This document shows positions 1 to 8,484 of a DNA stretch of 64,000 bases, piece by piece; position 1 is the stretch's first letter; every line of letters begins with the position of its first letter. Origin of the DNA: Hyphomicrobiales bacterium (GTDB taxonomy: Bacteria > Pseudomonadota > Alphaproteobacteria > Rhizobiales > Rhizobiaceae); contig UCIT01000005.1 of assembly GCA_900472625.1 (NCBI GenBank), positions 1-64,000 of the forward strand, read 5' to 3'. The position numbers and the translations under genes are program-made. The notes beneath the pieces are model-generated. The model was not told the DNA's origin, did not search any database, and was given only the letters and a program-made list of their open reading frames with translations.

Positions 1-53
1 CTGACGCAGCCCGCGAGAACGGACAATCCCATAAGAATTGCTAGGCTGCGCAT
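1..53 (-). CDS. N-terminus of a lipoprotein (partial, runs off window)
   Basis: Only 17 codons are visible, reading leftward from the ATG at 53. They encode a start-like Met-Arg-Ser, a hydrophobic stretch and a lipobox (VLAGC), so the product is probably a lipid-anchored envelope protein. A GGAG ribosome-binding site lies 7 to 8 bases upstream of the ATG. The gene is divergent from a MarR regulator and an efflux operon. An outer-membrane efflux factor of the NodT/OprM lipoprotein type would fit this place, but that is inference from context only; the family cannot be read from 17 residues. Confidence 0.6.
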   Translation of the reverse strand, partial: MRSLAILMGLSVLAGCV

Positions 54-87
54 GATATCTCCATAGGCAAACGACCGCCCGGCGGTT

Positions 88-226
88 TTCGCTAACGAAC
101 TATTATCGCTTATGGTTAATTTTCGGTTGCGGTCGTGTTCGGGTTTCATGCCCTGTGCGCCGGCACCACGCGTTGCAGTCTGCACCGTCGTGGGGTGGAG
201 GAGAATAAGAGTTCGCTAACTATCGC
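88..226. promoter_or_regulatory. candidate MarR operator repeats in divergent promoter region
   Basis: The 215-base gap between the lipoprotein and the MarR gene carries TTCGCTAAC twice, at 88-96 and 212-220, each followed within a few bases by TATCGC. The first copy extends to an inverted repeat, TTCG-ctaa-CGAA (88-99). Repeated sites between a MarR gene and a divergent envelope gene are typical of autoregulated MarR operators. Assignment to this MarR is inference. Confidence 0.35.
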
Positions 227-268
227 GCAGCAGCTATGCGCTAATAGCATTGAATTCTAATCGATAGG

Positions 269-757
269 ATGTTATCTAATTTCATGACAACGAGAATGAA
301 GAAGACCTGGACCGAGTTTGCACCGTTGCTGATGATTTGCGGGCGCGGATGGCGCCGGGCTTTGAATGCCGTCTTGACGGATCACAAGCTTTCCGACGCC
401 AGCGCCGCGCCGCTTATTGCGCTGCTGCGCCATGGCGACCGGATACCTCAGAATGTGTTGGCGGAGCGCGTCGGCGTGGAAGGGCCAACGCTTGTTCGGG
501 TCCTCGATAGTCTGGAGAATGATGGCCTGATTTGCCGGATCGCGGATGACGCGGATCGTCGGATCAAGCTGGTGCAGCTTACCGGGGAGGGCACGGCGGT
601 CGCCGAGCGCGCCGAAAGCTGTGCGGCAAAGTTGCGAGAGCAGATCCTTGGCGATCTCGATCCTGAACAGGTCGATGCCGCCCTGGAGGTTCTGCGCGCC
701 GTCGCGGAAAGAACCGCGGCAATAACCGGAATGCAGGATAATGACGAGCAGCCCTAA
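269..757 (+). CDS. MarR family transcriptional regulator
   Basis: The product is a 162-residue winged-helix regulator. Residues about 45-120 hold the MarR DNA-binding fold, with a recognition-helix region (VGVEGPTLVRVLDSLEND) followed by the wing (RIADDADRRIKLVQLT). MarR proteins are dimeric repressors released by small aromatic ligands. The 3' end overlaps the start of the FUSC efflux gene by 17 bases, so the regulator and pump are translationally linked, and it most likely represses the aromatic-acid efflux operon downstream. The start at 269 could instead be the ATG at 284 or 296. Confidence 0.88.
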   Translation: MLSNFMTTRMKKTWTEFAPLLMICGRGWRRALNAVLTDHKLSDASAAPLIALLRHGDRIPQNVLAERVGVEGPTLVRVLDSLENDGLICRIADDADRRIKLVQLTGEGTAVAERAESCAAKLREQILGDLDPEQVDAALEVLRAVAERTAAITGMQDNDEQP

Positions 758-2846
758 TACGATCAACCTCAGTGTCGGGCCCAGTGTCGGGGATGTCGTT
801 TTCTCCATCAAGACATTCATCGCAGCGATGCTGGCGCTCCTGATTGCGCTTTGCTTCGATCTGACCAACCCCTATTGGGCGGTCGGCACGGTGTATATCG
901 TCGCGCACCCGCTGTCGGGTGCCATCACGTCGAAGGCAGTCTACCGTTTGATCGGCACCGCCGTCGGTGGGGCGATGACGATCATCCTGGTGCCCAATCT
1001 CGTGGATTCGCCGGAACTGTTGACGCTGGCTATCGCCTTGTGGATGGCGTTCTGTCTCGGCGTCAGCCTGCTTGACCGCACGCCGCGCAGCTATTCCTTC
1101 ATGTTGGCTGGCTATACTACGGCGCTGACCGGCTTCCCGATCGTCGCCAGCCCGGAAACGGCGTTCACCTATCCGGTGGCCCGTGTCGAGGAGATCGCGC
1201 TCGGCATCATCTGCGCCGCGGTGGTCAGCCGTATTGTTTTCCCACGTCACGCCGGCCCGGTTCTGGCGGCGCGCATCGACGCGTGGGTCGGTGACGTCGC
1301 GGCGCTTGCGATTGGGACACTAAACGGCAGCGGCACGAACAATGCGCTGCAGTCGGCGTCCCGCAAGCTCGCCGCAGACGCCGTCGATCTGCACAGCTTC
1401 ACCACGCATGTCGCATATGACACGTCGGGCCTGCGCGACATGGTCGGCCGGACGCGTGTCCTGCAGCAGCGCATGGTGGCAATGCTGCCTGTCGTCTCCG
1501 GCCTTGCTGACCTGCTGCATGCATTCAGGGCGGCGACAGACAACAAGCTTACCCCTTCGGCCAACGAACTCGTCACGCGCGTCATCGATATCATCGGGAC
1601 CAAAGCCGCCTATGGCGAGGCGGAGCGCCAGGAACTTCTGGCGCTGATGGAAAAGACCGAGCGCGAAGGCCAGGATCAGGAAGTCTGGAACGGTCTGCTG
1701 GCGCACAACTTTACATCCAGGCTGAGCGACATGCTGCAGATTTGGAGCGATTGTCTTGCGCTGCGCGAGGACATCGAGACCGGCGCTCGGCACGAGCTAC
1801 GCTGGAAGCGTTTCGGCGCGCTGTTCGATCGCGCTCCGATCCATCGGGATTACGGCATGGCGATCCATTCCGGATTGTCCGTCATGCTGTCGACGTTCAT
1901 CGCGACGGCACTCTGGATCTACACAGGGTGGCCGCAGGGCAGTGCTGCTGCGATGATGGCTGGCGTCCTCTGCTGCATCTTCGCGACGATGGATGACCCG
2001 GCGCCGATGATGATCAAGTTCCTCTACACCTCCATCATCGCTGTCATCGCGGCCCTGGTTTTCGAATTTGCCATGTTCCCGCTGATCCGTGGCTATATCT
2101 CGCTGGCAGCGTCCCTGGGTCTCATCCTTATTCCTGCAGGGTTGCTGATGACCAAGCCGTCGCTGATGATCTATGGCCTCGGTTTTTGCGTCAATTTCTG
2201 TAACATGATTGCGCTTCAGGACCGTCTCAGCCCCGACATGTCGTCGTTTCTGAATTCGAACCTTGCCATGATCGTCGGCCTCGTCGTGGCTTGCGGCACG
2301 ACCGTGCTGGTGCGCTCCGTCGGCGCCGAGTGGACAGCCTATCGCGTCCTGCGTGCCGGCTGGGCCGATATCGTTGCGGTGGCACGCAAGTCGGATGCGC
2401 CTGATTTCGCGCGCATGCTGTACCGCATGGTGGACCGATTCGGGCTGGTGGCGCCGCGGCTGGCGCGCGTCCCGAAGGAATCGGCCGTCGCACAGAACGA
2501 CATACTGAGCGATCTGCGCAATGGTCTGAACACGATGGAACTGCAACGCCACAGGCAACTTCTGACGCGTGACAGTCGCGTCCAGATCGACGAGGTGCTG
2601 TCGGGTATCGCCGACCTCTACCAGCAAAAGCAGAAGCGTCGCGGTGCCCAGCCGGGACCCGGCCTGCTTGGTGCGATCGACAGGTCGCTGACGGGACTTG
2701 TTCGCCTGAACAGCTCATCGGCGGTCGAGGGCGCGCGCCGGGCGATCACCTCGCTTCGCTACAATCTCTATCCCGACGCGGCCTTCGTCATGCCTGACAT
2801 TGCCGTCCTGCCCGTCGGCCAACTCGCAAAGGAGAACGCGGCATGA
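741..2846 (+). CDS. FUSC family inner-membrane efflux protein (AaeB-like)
   Basis: This 701-residue protein has the two-half architecture of the fusaric-acid-resistance/AaeB family. There is an N-terminal block of membrane helices (about 15-165), a soluble stretch (about 170-365), a second membrane block (about 375-520) and a soluble C-terminal part. AaeB works with the membrane-fusion protein AaeA to export aromatic carboxylic acids such as p-hydroxybenzoate. It lies between a MarR regulator and DUF1656 and HlyD genes with overlapping ends, which is the aaeXAB gene set in a different order. The substrate in this organism is not determined. Confidence 0.88.
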   Translation: MTSSPNTINLSVGPSVGDVVFSIKTFIAAMLALLIALCFDLTNPYWAVGTVYIVAHPLSGAITSKAVYRLIGTAVGGAMTIILVPNLVDSPELLTLAIALWMAFCLGVSLLDRTPRSYSFMLAGYTTALTGFPIVASPETAFTYPVARVEEIALGIICAAVVSRIVFPRHAGPVLAARIDAWVGDVAALAIGTLNGSGTNNALQSASRKLAADAVDLHSFTTHVAYDTSGLRDMVGRTRVLQQRMVAMLPVVSGLADLLHAFRAATDNKLTPSANELVTRVIDIIGTKAAYGEAERQELLALMEKTEREGQDQEVWNGLLAHNFTSRLSDMLQIWSDCLALREDIETGARHELRWKRFGALFDRAPIHRDYGMAIHSGLSVMLSTFIATALWIYTGWPQGSAAAMMAGVLCCIFATMDDPAPMMIKFLYTSIIAVIAALVFEFAMFPLIRGYISLAASLGLILIPAGLLMTKPSLMIYGLGFCVNFCNMIALQDRLSPDMSSFLNSNLAMIVGLVVACGTTVLVRSVGAEWTAYRVLRAGWADIVAVARKSDAPDFARMLYRMVDRFGLVAPRLARVPKESAVAQNDILSDLRNGLNTMELQRHRQLLTRDSRVQIDEVLSGIADLYQQKQKRRGAQPGPGLLGAIDRSLTGLVRLNSSSAVEGARRAITSLRYNLYPDAAFVMPDIAVLPVGQLAKENAA

Positions 2847-3052
2847 GACCGGAAATCGATCTTTACGGCGTCTTCGTTCCCACACTGGCGGCAATCGCGG
2901 TTGCGGCCTTCATTCTCAACTCCATCCTCAGGCGGATGCTGGCCTTCGTCGGCTTCTATCGTCTCGTGTGGCATCGGCCACTGTTCGATACGGCGATGTA
3001 TTTCTGCCTGCTCGGCGCGCTGGCGCTGTCTCTCAACAAGGTGTCACTATGA
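2843..3052 (+). CDS. DUF1656 small membrane protein (AaeX-like)
   Basis: This 69-residue protein has two predicted membrane helices, around residues 8-30 and 45-65. DUF1656/AaeX proteins accompany FUSC-HlyD efflux pairs. Its ATG overlaps the stop of the FUSC gene by four bases (ATGA), and its own stop overlaps the next ATG in the same way, so all three are likely translated as a coupled unit. The precise role of AaeX in the pump is unknown. Confidence 0.85.
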   Translation: MRPEIDLYGVFVPTLAAIAVAAFILNSILRRMLAFVGFYRLVWHRPLFDTAMYFCLLGALALSLNKVSL

Positions 3053-3915
3053 AATCGCTTCTCGCTTACTCCGGCCGCTTCCTGCTGACGGGCGTCGTCG
3101 TCGCTCTCGCCGGCGTGCTGGGCTGGCATCTTTGGGGTTACTACATGGACGACCCATGGACGCGCGACGGAAAAGTCCGCGCCGACGTCGTGCATCTCGC
3201 ATCCGACGTGTCGGGTATCGTCAGCGAAGTCGATGCCACGGACAACCAGGCCGTCAAGAAGGGCGACGTGATCTTCCGGATCGACCAGGCACGGTTCGAG
3301 CTGGCCCTGCGTCAGGCCAATGCCCAGATCGAGAGCAGCCAGGCGGCGCTCGACATGGCCAGGAGCGATCTCGATCTCTATCGCAAACTCGGTGAAAGCT
3401 CGGTGACGCGCCAGAAGATTCAGCAGGCCGAAACCACGGTGCAGCAGGACGAGGCCACCTACAATCAGGCGGTCATTGCTCGCGACACCGCGCAACTCAA
3501 TCTCGACCGCTCGGTGGTCCGTGCGCCCGTCAACGGCGTGCTGACCAACTTCTCGATGCGTCCCGGCAACTACGTGACGGCGGGGAGTGCGGTGACGGCG
3601 CTGCTCGACACCGATTCCTACTATATCTCCGGCTACTTCGAGGAGAACAAGCTCGATCGCATCAAGGTCGGCGACGAGGCGCTGGTCTATCTGATGGGCA
3701 GCCAGACGCCGCTGAAGGGCCGGGTGACCGGTGTCGCCGGCGGGATCGAGGATCGTGAACGCAGCGATACGACGGCGCAGCTCGCCAACGTCACGCCGAC
3801 GTTCACTTGGGTGCGGTTGGCGCAGCGGGTGCCGGTGCGAGTCACACTTGACGACCTGCCGGACGGCACTGCGCTGGTCGCCGGCCGTACCGCCAGCGTC
3901 ACCATCGTCGAGTAA
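3049..3915 (+). CDS. HlyD family periplasmic adaptor subunit (AaeA-like)
   Basis: The start is placed at the ATG at 3049, which overlaps the DUF1656 stop; an in-frame start further upstream would run through that gene. The 288-residue product has one N-terminal membrane anchor (about 8-28). A biotinyl-lipoyl-like half follows (ASDVSGIVSEVDATDNQAVK, about 45-64), then a helical hairpin (about 85-150) and a second lipoyl half (VVRAPVNGVLTNFSMRPG). This is the membrane-fusion protein that links the inner-membrane FUSC pump to an outer-membrane channel. No outer-membrane factor is downstream; the truncated lipoprotein at the window start is a candidate. Confidence 0.88.
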   Translation: MKSLLAYSGRFLLTGVVVALAGVLGWHLWGYYMDDPWTRDGKVRADVVHLASDVSGIVSEVDATDNQAVKKGDVIFRIDQARFELALRQANAQIESSQAALDMARSDLDLYRKLGESSVTRQKIQQAETTVQQDEATYNQAVIARDTAQLNLDRSVVRAPVNGVLTNFSMRPGNYVTAGSAVTALLDTDSYYISGYFEENKLDRIKVGDEALVYLMGSQTPLKGRVTGVAGGIEDRERSDTTAQLANVTPTFTWVRLAQRVPVRVTLDDLPDGTALVAGRTASVTIVE

Positions 3916-4044
3916 TCGGTAGCGCCGCAATCAAAAACTCAAGCTCCCGGCGCAAGCGTCCCTTCGGACGCCGTGAGCAAAGGCATGCCAGGACGACTTC
4001 CCGTCCGGACAGCCGACAATGGACGCCGGGATCAGGAGATACGC

Positions 4045-5250
4045 GTGGAAGACCGCCGGGTGATGGATATTACCGCTTGGCTCATGCAAAGCGGACTGAA
4101 AGGCATGTCGGAGACCGATCTGCTGGATGGTTTTTGCGAAGCGTGCGTGGCCAATGGTTTGCCGATCGACCGGGCCGCCATCGTCATCGATACGCTTCAT
4201 CCCCTCTATGAAGGGCGTGCCTTTCGCTGGGACGCCCGGCAGGCCGTCGAGCGCGTGTCGCCCTACGGCATTGCCGCGCCCGGGCATTTTGCCGATAACT
4301 GGCTGCGCTCGGCCTTCCATCATCTTGAGGTCCATGACGCCAGCGAGGTCCGCCGGTGTTTTTTGCGGGGGGACCCAACCGATTTCTATCTGCTCGACGA
4401 GCTGAAGAGCATCGGCTTCACCGATTTCGTGGCGATGGCGCACCGGTTCGGGAAGGAGGGGGCGATCGGCGACATCGACTGTTTCTTCTCGCATTTCGCG
4501 ACGCGCGCCGAAGACGGGTTTTCCGAGCGCGATCTTTCGACGCTCCGCGAACTGCTGCCCTGCCTGGCGCTTGCCGTCAAATGCGTGACGGTCAGCGGTG
4601 TCGCCGGAACCATCGCCAAGGTCTATCTCGGCGAAGACGCCGCCAACCAGGTGCTGCACGGCAAGATCAATCGCGGCCACAGCGACCGCATCTCGGCGGC
4701 GCTGTGGTTTTCCGATCTCGCCAATTTCACGCATATCTCCGACACGGTCGATCCGGAAGAGATCATACCGATGCTCAACGACTACGCGGATGCGGTGATC
4801 TCCTCGGTCCAGGAGGCCGGCGGCGAGGTGTTGAAGCTGATGGGCGACGGGACGCTTGCGATCTTCAAGGGCGATAAGCCAAGCGATGCCTGCGTGGCGG
4901 CATTGAGGGCGCGCACGCTTCTCGACAAGCGTCTCTCCGATCTCACTGCCCAGCGGCGCGTCGAGGGTCGGCCGGTGACCGATGTCTATCTCGGCCTGCA
5001 CATGGGTGACGTGTTCTATGGCAACATCGGCAGCAAGGACCGGCTGGATTTCACGGTGATTGGGCCTGCCGTGAACGAAGTGAGCCGGATCGTGTCGCTG
5101 TGTCGATCATTGCAGCGCAAGGTGTTGATGTCTGCAAGCTTCGCAGCCATCGTTCCATCGACGCAGATCGACCTGCTGTCGATCGGCCAACATGCGCTGC
5201 GCGGTGTTAACCGCGCCCAGGAACTGTTCACGCTCTTGCCCGGCCTGTGA
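4045..5250 (+). CDS. class III adenylate/guanylate cyclase domain protein
   Basis: The C-terminal ~190 residues form a class III nucleotide cyclase catalytic domain. The first metal-binding Asp lies in ALWFSDLANFTHIS, the second in LKLMGDGTLAIF, and a later segment reads DFTVIGPAVNEVSRI. The N-terminal ~200 residues are an uncharacterised sensor-like region found in many rhizobial cyclases. The GTG at 4045 is chosen because AGGAG lies 6 bases upstream; an earlier GTG at 3973 lacks such a site. The protein is then 401 residues. Rhizobiaceae typically carry many such cyclases, and cAMP is the likely product. It stands alone, 130 bases after the efflux operon. Confidence 0.85.
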   Translation: MEDRRVMDITAWLMQSGLKGMSETDLLDGFCEACVANGLPIDRAAIVIDTLHPLYEGRAFRWDARQAVERVSPYGIAAPGHFADNWLRSAFHHLEVHDASEVRRCFLRGDPTDFYLLDELKSIGFTDFVAMAHRFGKEGAIGDIDCFFSHFATRAEDGFSERDLSTLRELLPCLALAVKCVTVSGVAGTIAKVYLGEDAANQVLHGKINRGHSDRISAALWFSDLANFTHISDTVDPEEIIPMLNDYADAVISSVQEAGGEVLKLMGDGTLAIFKGDKPSDACVAALRARTLLDKRLSDLTAQRRVEGRPVTDVYLGLHMGDVFYGNIGSKDRLDFTVIGPAVNEVSRIVSLCRSLQRKVLMSASFAAIVPSTQIDLLSIGQHALRGVNRAQELFTLLPGL

Positions 5251-5320
5251 CGCCGTCGGTCGCGTGGCCAATCCGCGTAGCCGTGCTGCGATATTATCCG
5301 GCCGGCCGGCTGGATGGCCG

Positions 5321-5408
5321 GTGGATATGATTATTGTGAATTAGTTTTTTCGAAATGACGAAACTAGGTGGATATCTTGGGTCGCTTCGTTCGATAATGC
5401 GTGGATAT
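5321..5408 (+). repeat. three copies of GTGGATAT upstream of a GNAT gene
   Basis: The octamer GTGGATAT occurs at 5321, 5368 and 5401 in the intergenic gap before the acetyltransferase gene. Two copies continue as GTGGATATGAT. The rest of the gap (5251-5486) shows a GC-rich CCGGCC palindromic stretch near 5300 but no clear terminator T-run. The function is unknown, and the spacings (47 and 33 bases) are not helical multiples of one another. Confidence 0.4.
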
Positions 5409-5486
5409 GATGGCGAAATGGCAATGCCGTTGCCGCAGCCTATGCCTGTCTACCGATTTCTCTCATTGTGATCACAAGGACATTCT

Positions 5487-6149
5487 ATGGATCTCTCAAA
5501 CTGGAAAGGCGTGGATCGTCCGGACCGCGTCACGCTCGACGGGCGATATGCCAGGCTCGAGCCGCTCGACGCCGGCCGTCATGGGCGCGACTTGTTGGCT
5601 TCTGCGCAGCAGCCGGGAGCGGATGACCGCTTTCGCTACCTGTTCGAAGAGGCGCCGGCCGATCTCGCGGCAATCACGCCGTGGCTCGAAAAGGCAGAGG
5701 CGTCCGCCGATCCCATGTTTTTCGCGGTGATCGACAAGAGCAGCGGGCGCGCAGAGGGGCGGCAGGCGTTGATGCGCATCGATGCCGCCAACGGCGTTAT
5801 CGAGATCGGCAGTATCCTCTGGGGGCCGGCTATCGCACGCTCGCGTATCACCACTGAAGCACTTTATCTTTTTGCCAGCCATGCCTTCGATACGCTCGGC
5901 TACCGCCGCTTCGAATGGAAGTGCAACAATCTCAACGAACCCTCGAAGCGCGCCGCGGAGCGTTTCGGCTTCACCTTCGAAGGCATCTTTCGCCAGCATA
6001 TGGTGGCCAAGGGAAAGAACCGCGATACCGCCTGGTTCGCGATGATCGACGCCGATTGGCCGCGATTGAAGGCGGGCTATCAGGCCTGGCTTGATCCGGA
6101 AAACTTCGACGAAAAAGGGCAGCAGAAGAGCAAGCTGCAGTTTGGTTGA
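5487..6149 (+). CDS. GNAT family N-acetyltransferase (RimJ/RimL-like)
   Basis: The product is 220 residues. It matches the Acetyltransf_3 class with a late segment typical of the acyl-CoA site and fold core (ALYLFASHAFDTLGYRRFEW, then CNNLNEPSKRAAERFGFTFE). Proteins of this type acetylate small molecules or protein N-termini; the substrate here is not readable. An AAGGA ribosome-binding site precedes the ATG. The gene is monocistronic. Confidence 0.85.
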   Translation: MDLSNWKGVDRPDRVTLDGRYARLEPLDAGRHGRDLLASAQQPGADDRFRYLFEEAPADLAAITPWLEKAEASADPMFFAVIDKSSGRAEGRQALMRIDAANGVIEIGSILWGPAIARSRITTEALYLFASHAFDTLGYRRFEWKCNNLNEPSKRAAERFGFTFEGIFRQHMVAKGKNRDTAWFAMIDADWPRLKAGYQAWLDPENFDEKGQQKSKLQFG

Positions 6150-6312
6150 GAACAGCCGGAACGAGTGCTGCGGGGTAGGCCTGGCACTGCCTGAAGAGGT
6201 TTTCGTGAACTGGTTTAACTCGCTGCCGATCTGATTCCGGCCGCGCGATTAGTCGCTTGATATTTATCGGCAATTTTCCGGCGGTATCAGCTTACAATCA
6301 TCCGAAAGCAAA

Positions 6313-6344
6313 ACGCAGCGGCCGATTTTGTTCGGCCGCTGCGT
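6313..6344 (-). terminator. intrinsic terminator for the 53-residue protein gene
   Basis: A perfect 13-bp stem (6313-6325 with 6332-6344) closes a 6-base loop. Read on the minus strand it is followed by TTTGCTTT. It begins 8 bases after the stop of the small gene at 6352. Confidence 0.85.
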
Positions 6345-6351
6345 CTCTTAA

Positions 6352-6513
6352 TCAGGCGGCGATGCGTCGCGCGGCCTTGTCGGCGGACTTTCGATCGTCG
6401 CCGTACTGGGCGATGATCTGCTTGGCGTCCTCGACCGAAATGCGATGCTTCTTGGCAAGCGTCGTCGCATCATAGGGTCCTTCGGACGCGGACGTTCCTT
6501 TGGCTTGAGCCAT
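6352..6513 (-). CDS. small basic protein, 53 residues (DUF3606-like)
   Basis: This is a short gene reading MAQAKGTSASEGPYDATTLA and ending in KSADKAARRIAA. It has a GGAG site 6 bases before the ATG and a strong terminator just after the stop, both good signs of a real gene. The body looks like a small helix-turn-helix (TLAKKHRISVEDAKQIIAQY), resembling the DUF3606-type small proteins common in rhizobia and often general-stress induced. The resemblance is from memory of the family, and the function is unknown. Confidence 0.75.
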   Translation of the reverse strand: MAQAKGTSASEGPYDATTLAKKHRISVEDAKQIIAQYGDDRKSADKAARRIAA

Positions 6514-6685
6514 CTTGATCTCCAATTTGTGTGTGGTTGCGCGGTGGCAAAAATGGATCCGTCACAGGATCCGCCCCGCGGTCATAAGACATATGGGGAT
6601 TGGAGCGGTCTCGTTCTAGAGAGGAGGCTTTAACAGATCGCCTGCCAAGACGCGACCCCAACCAAGGATGCGGCCGAAATTGATC

Positions 6686-6724
6686 GTCCAGTCATGGAAC
6701 CCATCGACTCCCAAAAGGGTTTTG
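6686..6724 (+). promoter_or_regulatory. weak candidate EcfG-type promoter
   Basis: GGAAC starts just after 6692 and is followed about 17 bases later by GGTTTT. This approximates the rhizobial general-stress sigma (EcfG/RpoE2) pattern GGAAC-N16/17-CGTT with one mismatch. The transcript would start only a few bases before the ribosome-binding site at 6731, so the call is tentative. Confidence 0.25.
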
Positions 6725-6742
6725 CTGGGAAAGGAGACCTTC

Positions 6743-7372
6743 ATGAAAAAGAAATCGCCCATCGTCGAAGTCACCGTCGCCTCAGAGGACGGTCGCGTGC
6801 CTGTCGGCATCATGAACGCGGATCAAGCGCTGGAGCTATCCCGGGATGTCGACGTCGAGGTTTCGCATCCAGATCATGCGGCCGGGGAGACCGATGTATT
6901 CATCGGGACGGAAGAGTTGCGTGACCATCCATCCGTTTTGATGTCCACAGGAAGCAGCGAAGCCAAGCTACGTGAAAAGCCACGCGGCCTTGATACAGTC
7001 GCATCGTTGCAGGAGCATCTTGCTGCGCTGGAGGAAGATGCCCCTGCGGAGGACGATATGACCGCGCAATCCCGTGATGGGGCGCTTGAAGCCGAGCGCG
7101 CGCTGAGGCGCCTACAGGAGGAAGTCGAGCACCTGAAGGCGCGGCTGCAGGTCATCCGGGAGCAGGCAGGGACTGTCGTATCGGCCAATATGAAGTGGGC
7201 CGATGCCAGCGCACATGCGCAGCTCGGTGATTATCCCTGGGCGAAGCTCGCCGGGGCGATGGCCTTCACTTTCGTCGCATCGCGCCTGCTAAGGCGTCTT
7301 CCGCTGGGTGCGGTGGCCAGTGCTGCCCTGCCGCTTGCGGCATCCGAGATGCGGCGGCGATATGATCGCTGA
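6743..7372 (+). CDS. hypothetical protein with coiled coil and C-terminal membrane anchor
   Basis: The ATG at 6743 is chosen because AAAGGAGA lies 6 bases upstream. The product is 209 residues. The N-terminal ~100 residues are acidic and low in complexity. Residues about 110-150 form a coiled coil (ALRRLQEEVEHLKARLQVIR). The C-terminus has a hydrophobic helix (KLAGAMAFTFVASRLLRRL) flanked by Arg. The layout resembles the DUF883/ElaB-YqjD type of membrane-tethered protein but is longer. No enzymatic motif is present, and no partner gene is obvious. Confidence 0.75.
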   Translation: MKKKSPIVEVTVASEDGRVPVGIMNADQALELSRDVDVEVSHPDHAAGETDVFIGTEELRDHPSVLMSTGSSEAKLREKPRGLDTVASLQEHLAALEEDAPAEDDMTAQSRDGALEAERALRRLQEEVEHLKARLQVIREQAGTVVSANMKWADASAHAQLGDYPWAKLAGAMAFTFVASRLLRRLPLGAVASAALPLAASEMRRRYDR

Positions 7373-7384
7373 CACCGTGTCCGC

Positions 7385-7993
7385 CTAAGTGCGGAGCAAG
7401 GGGATGTGTGGCGCTGCGGTTTCCGGCAGATCGCCGGTCAGCCGCGGATCGTCGATGACCTCGACGAGGAACGCATACGGATGGAAACCGGCTTTCTGGT
7501 AGAAGAAGATTGCCGATGGATGGTCGAAGTGGCAGGTGTGCAGCCAGAAACGCTCGAGCGGCCGCGCCCATGCGCGATCGACGGCCTGGGTGATCAGCAG
7601 CCTTCCGGCTCCCTGGCCGATGGCATCGGCCACCAGCCCGCAAAATACCAGTTCGCATTCGCCTGGCTGACGGAAATCCAGCTCCAGCAGGCCGATCTTT
7701 CGGCCGTTCGCCTGGATCACGTAGATCTCGACGTCGGGATGATGGATGATCGCCGCGAGCTTCTCATCCGGCATGATCAGCCGCGACACCCACAGCCAGT
7801 TTTCGCCGACGGCCCCAAAAAGCGCGCGATACGCCTCCAGATCAGGGGAAGACCAGCGCTCAAAGCTGAGCTCTCCTGCAGCGGGGATCGATAGCTGAGG
7901 CCGTTCGCGCATTTCCAGGCAGGTCACGACATTGGCAATCTTGCCTTGTGGCAGCGGCGAATAGCCCATGGGCAGGGGCGGGTTGTTGTCCAT
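7385..7993 (-). CDS. GNAT family N-acetyltransferase
   Basis: This 202-residue protein carries the GNAT core: a beta-4/acetyl-CoA pyrophosphate loop (VFCGLVADAIGQGAGRLLIT, with Q-G-A-G-R) and the C-terminal strand-helix region (HTCHFDHPSAIFFYQKAGFH). The substrate is unknown. It is convergent with the coiled-coil protein gene, with only 12 bases between the stops. Internal Met codons offer later starts (for example the Met in PLPMGYSPLP), but the conserved fold begins after residue 30 in any case. Confidence 0.85.
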   Translation of the reverse strand: MDNNPPLPMGYSPLPQGKIANVVTCLEMRERPQLSIPAAGELSFERWSSPDLEAYRALFGAVGENWLWVSRLIMPDEKLAAIIHHPDVEIYVIQANGRKIGLLELDFRQPGECELVFCGLVADAIGQGAGRLLITQAVDRAWARPLERFWLHTCHFDHPSAIFFYQKAGFHPYAFLVEVIDDPRLTGDLPETAAPHIPLLRT

Positions 7994-8182
7994 GTCAGCG
8001 GCTCCTCCGGTTGCTCAGGCGGCATAATCGACTGCGTTGTCGTCGTAAAGAGACTGCTGCGCGTTTCACCGTCGGTATCGGTGGTGTTCGCCGGCACGCC
8101 GAGACACTATTTTGCAGGGACTGGCTTCCCTTTTTCGGCCTTTCGGCCTTACACTCATTCATCACCCGCTGGATGAACGCTT

Positions 8183-8476
8183 ATGCCGTGCTGTCGAACA
8201 GTATCGTTTGCATCATTCGCTGCCGTCGCCGCGATCGCGGGGCACGTCCAGCCGGTATTTGCCCAGCAGAACGCGACCCCAAGGCGCCCACCACCACTAC
8301 TTATCGTGCGCGACGTCATCAAGCCCAATCCGCATGACGGAGCGTTGGCCGCCCCTGTTATGTCCGATACCTGGTGGATCCGCATGGCTGACGGCCGGGA
8401 GCGGGGCTTTCAACCGGCCAGACAAACCGGTCCCGCCGGCGGTCGCGACATCGGCGCGCCGGCAAGGATGGACTAG
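8183..8476 (+). CDS. possible small secreted protein
   Basis: This is an open frame of 97 residues with a plausible Sec signal peptide (hydrophobic FASFAAVAAIAG, cleavage after PVFAQ) and a proline- and arginine-rich remainder. It fills most of the 490-base gap between a GNAT gene and the TadG-like gene. There is no strong ribosome-binding site, and third-position GC is only moderate, so it may be spurious. The leftward part of the gap (7994-8182) shows nothing else recognisable. Confidence 0.35.
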   Translation: MPCCRTVSFASFAAVAAIAGHVQPVFAQQNATPRRPPPLLIVRDVIKPNPHDGALAAPVMSDTWWIRMADGRERGFQPARQTGPAGGRDIGAPARMD

Positions 8477-8484
8477 CGCAGTCT

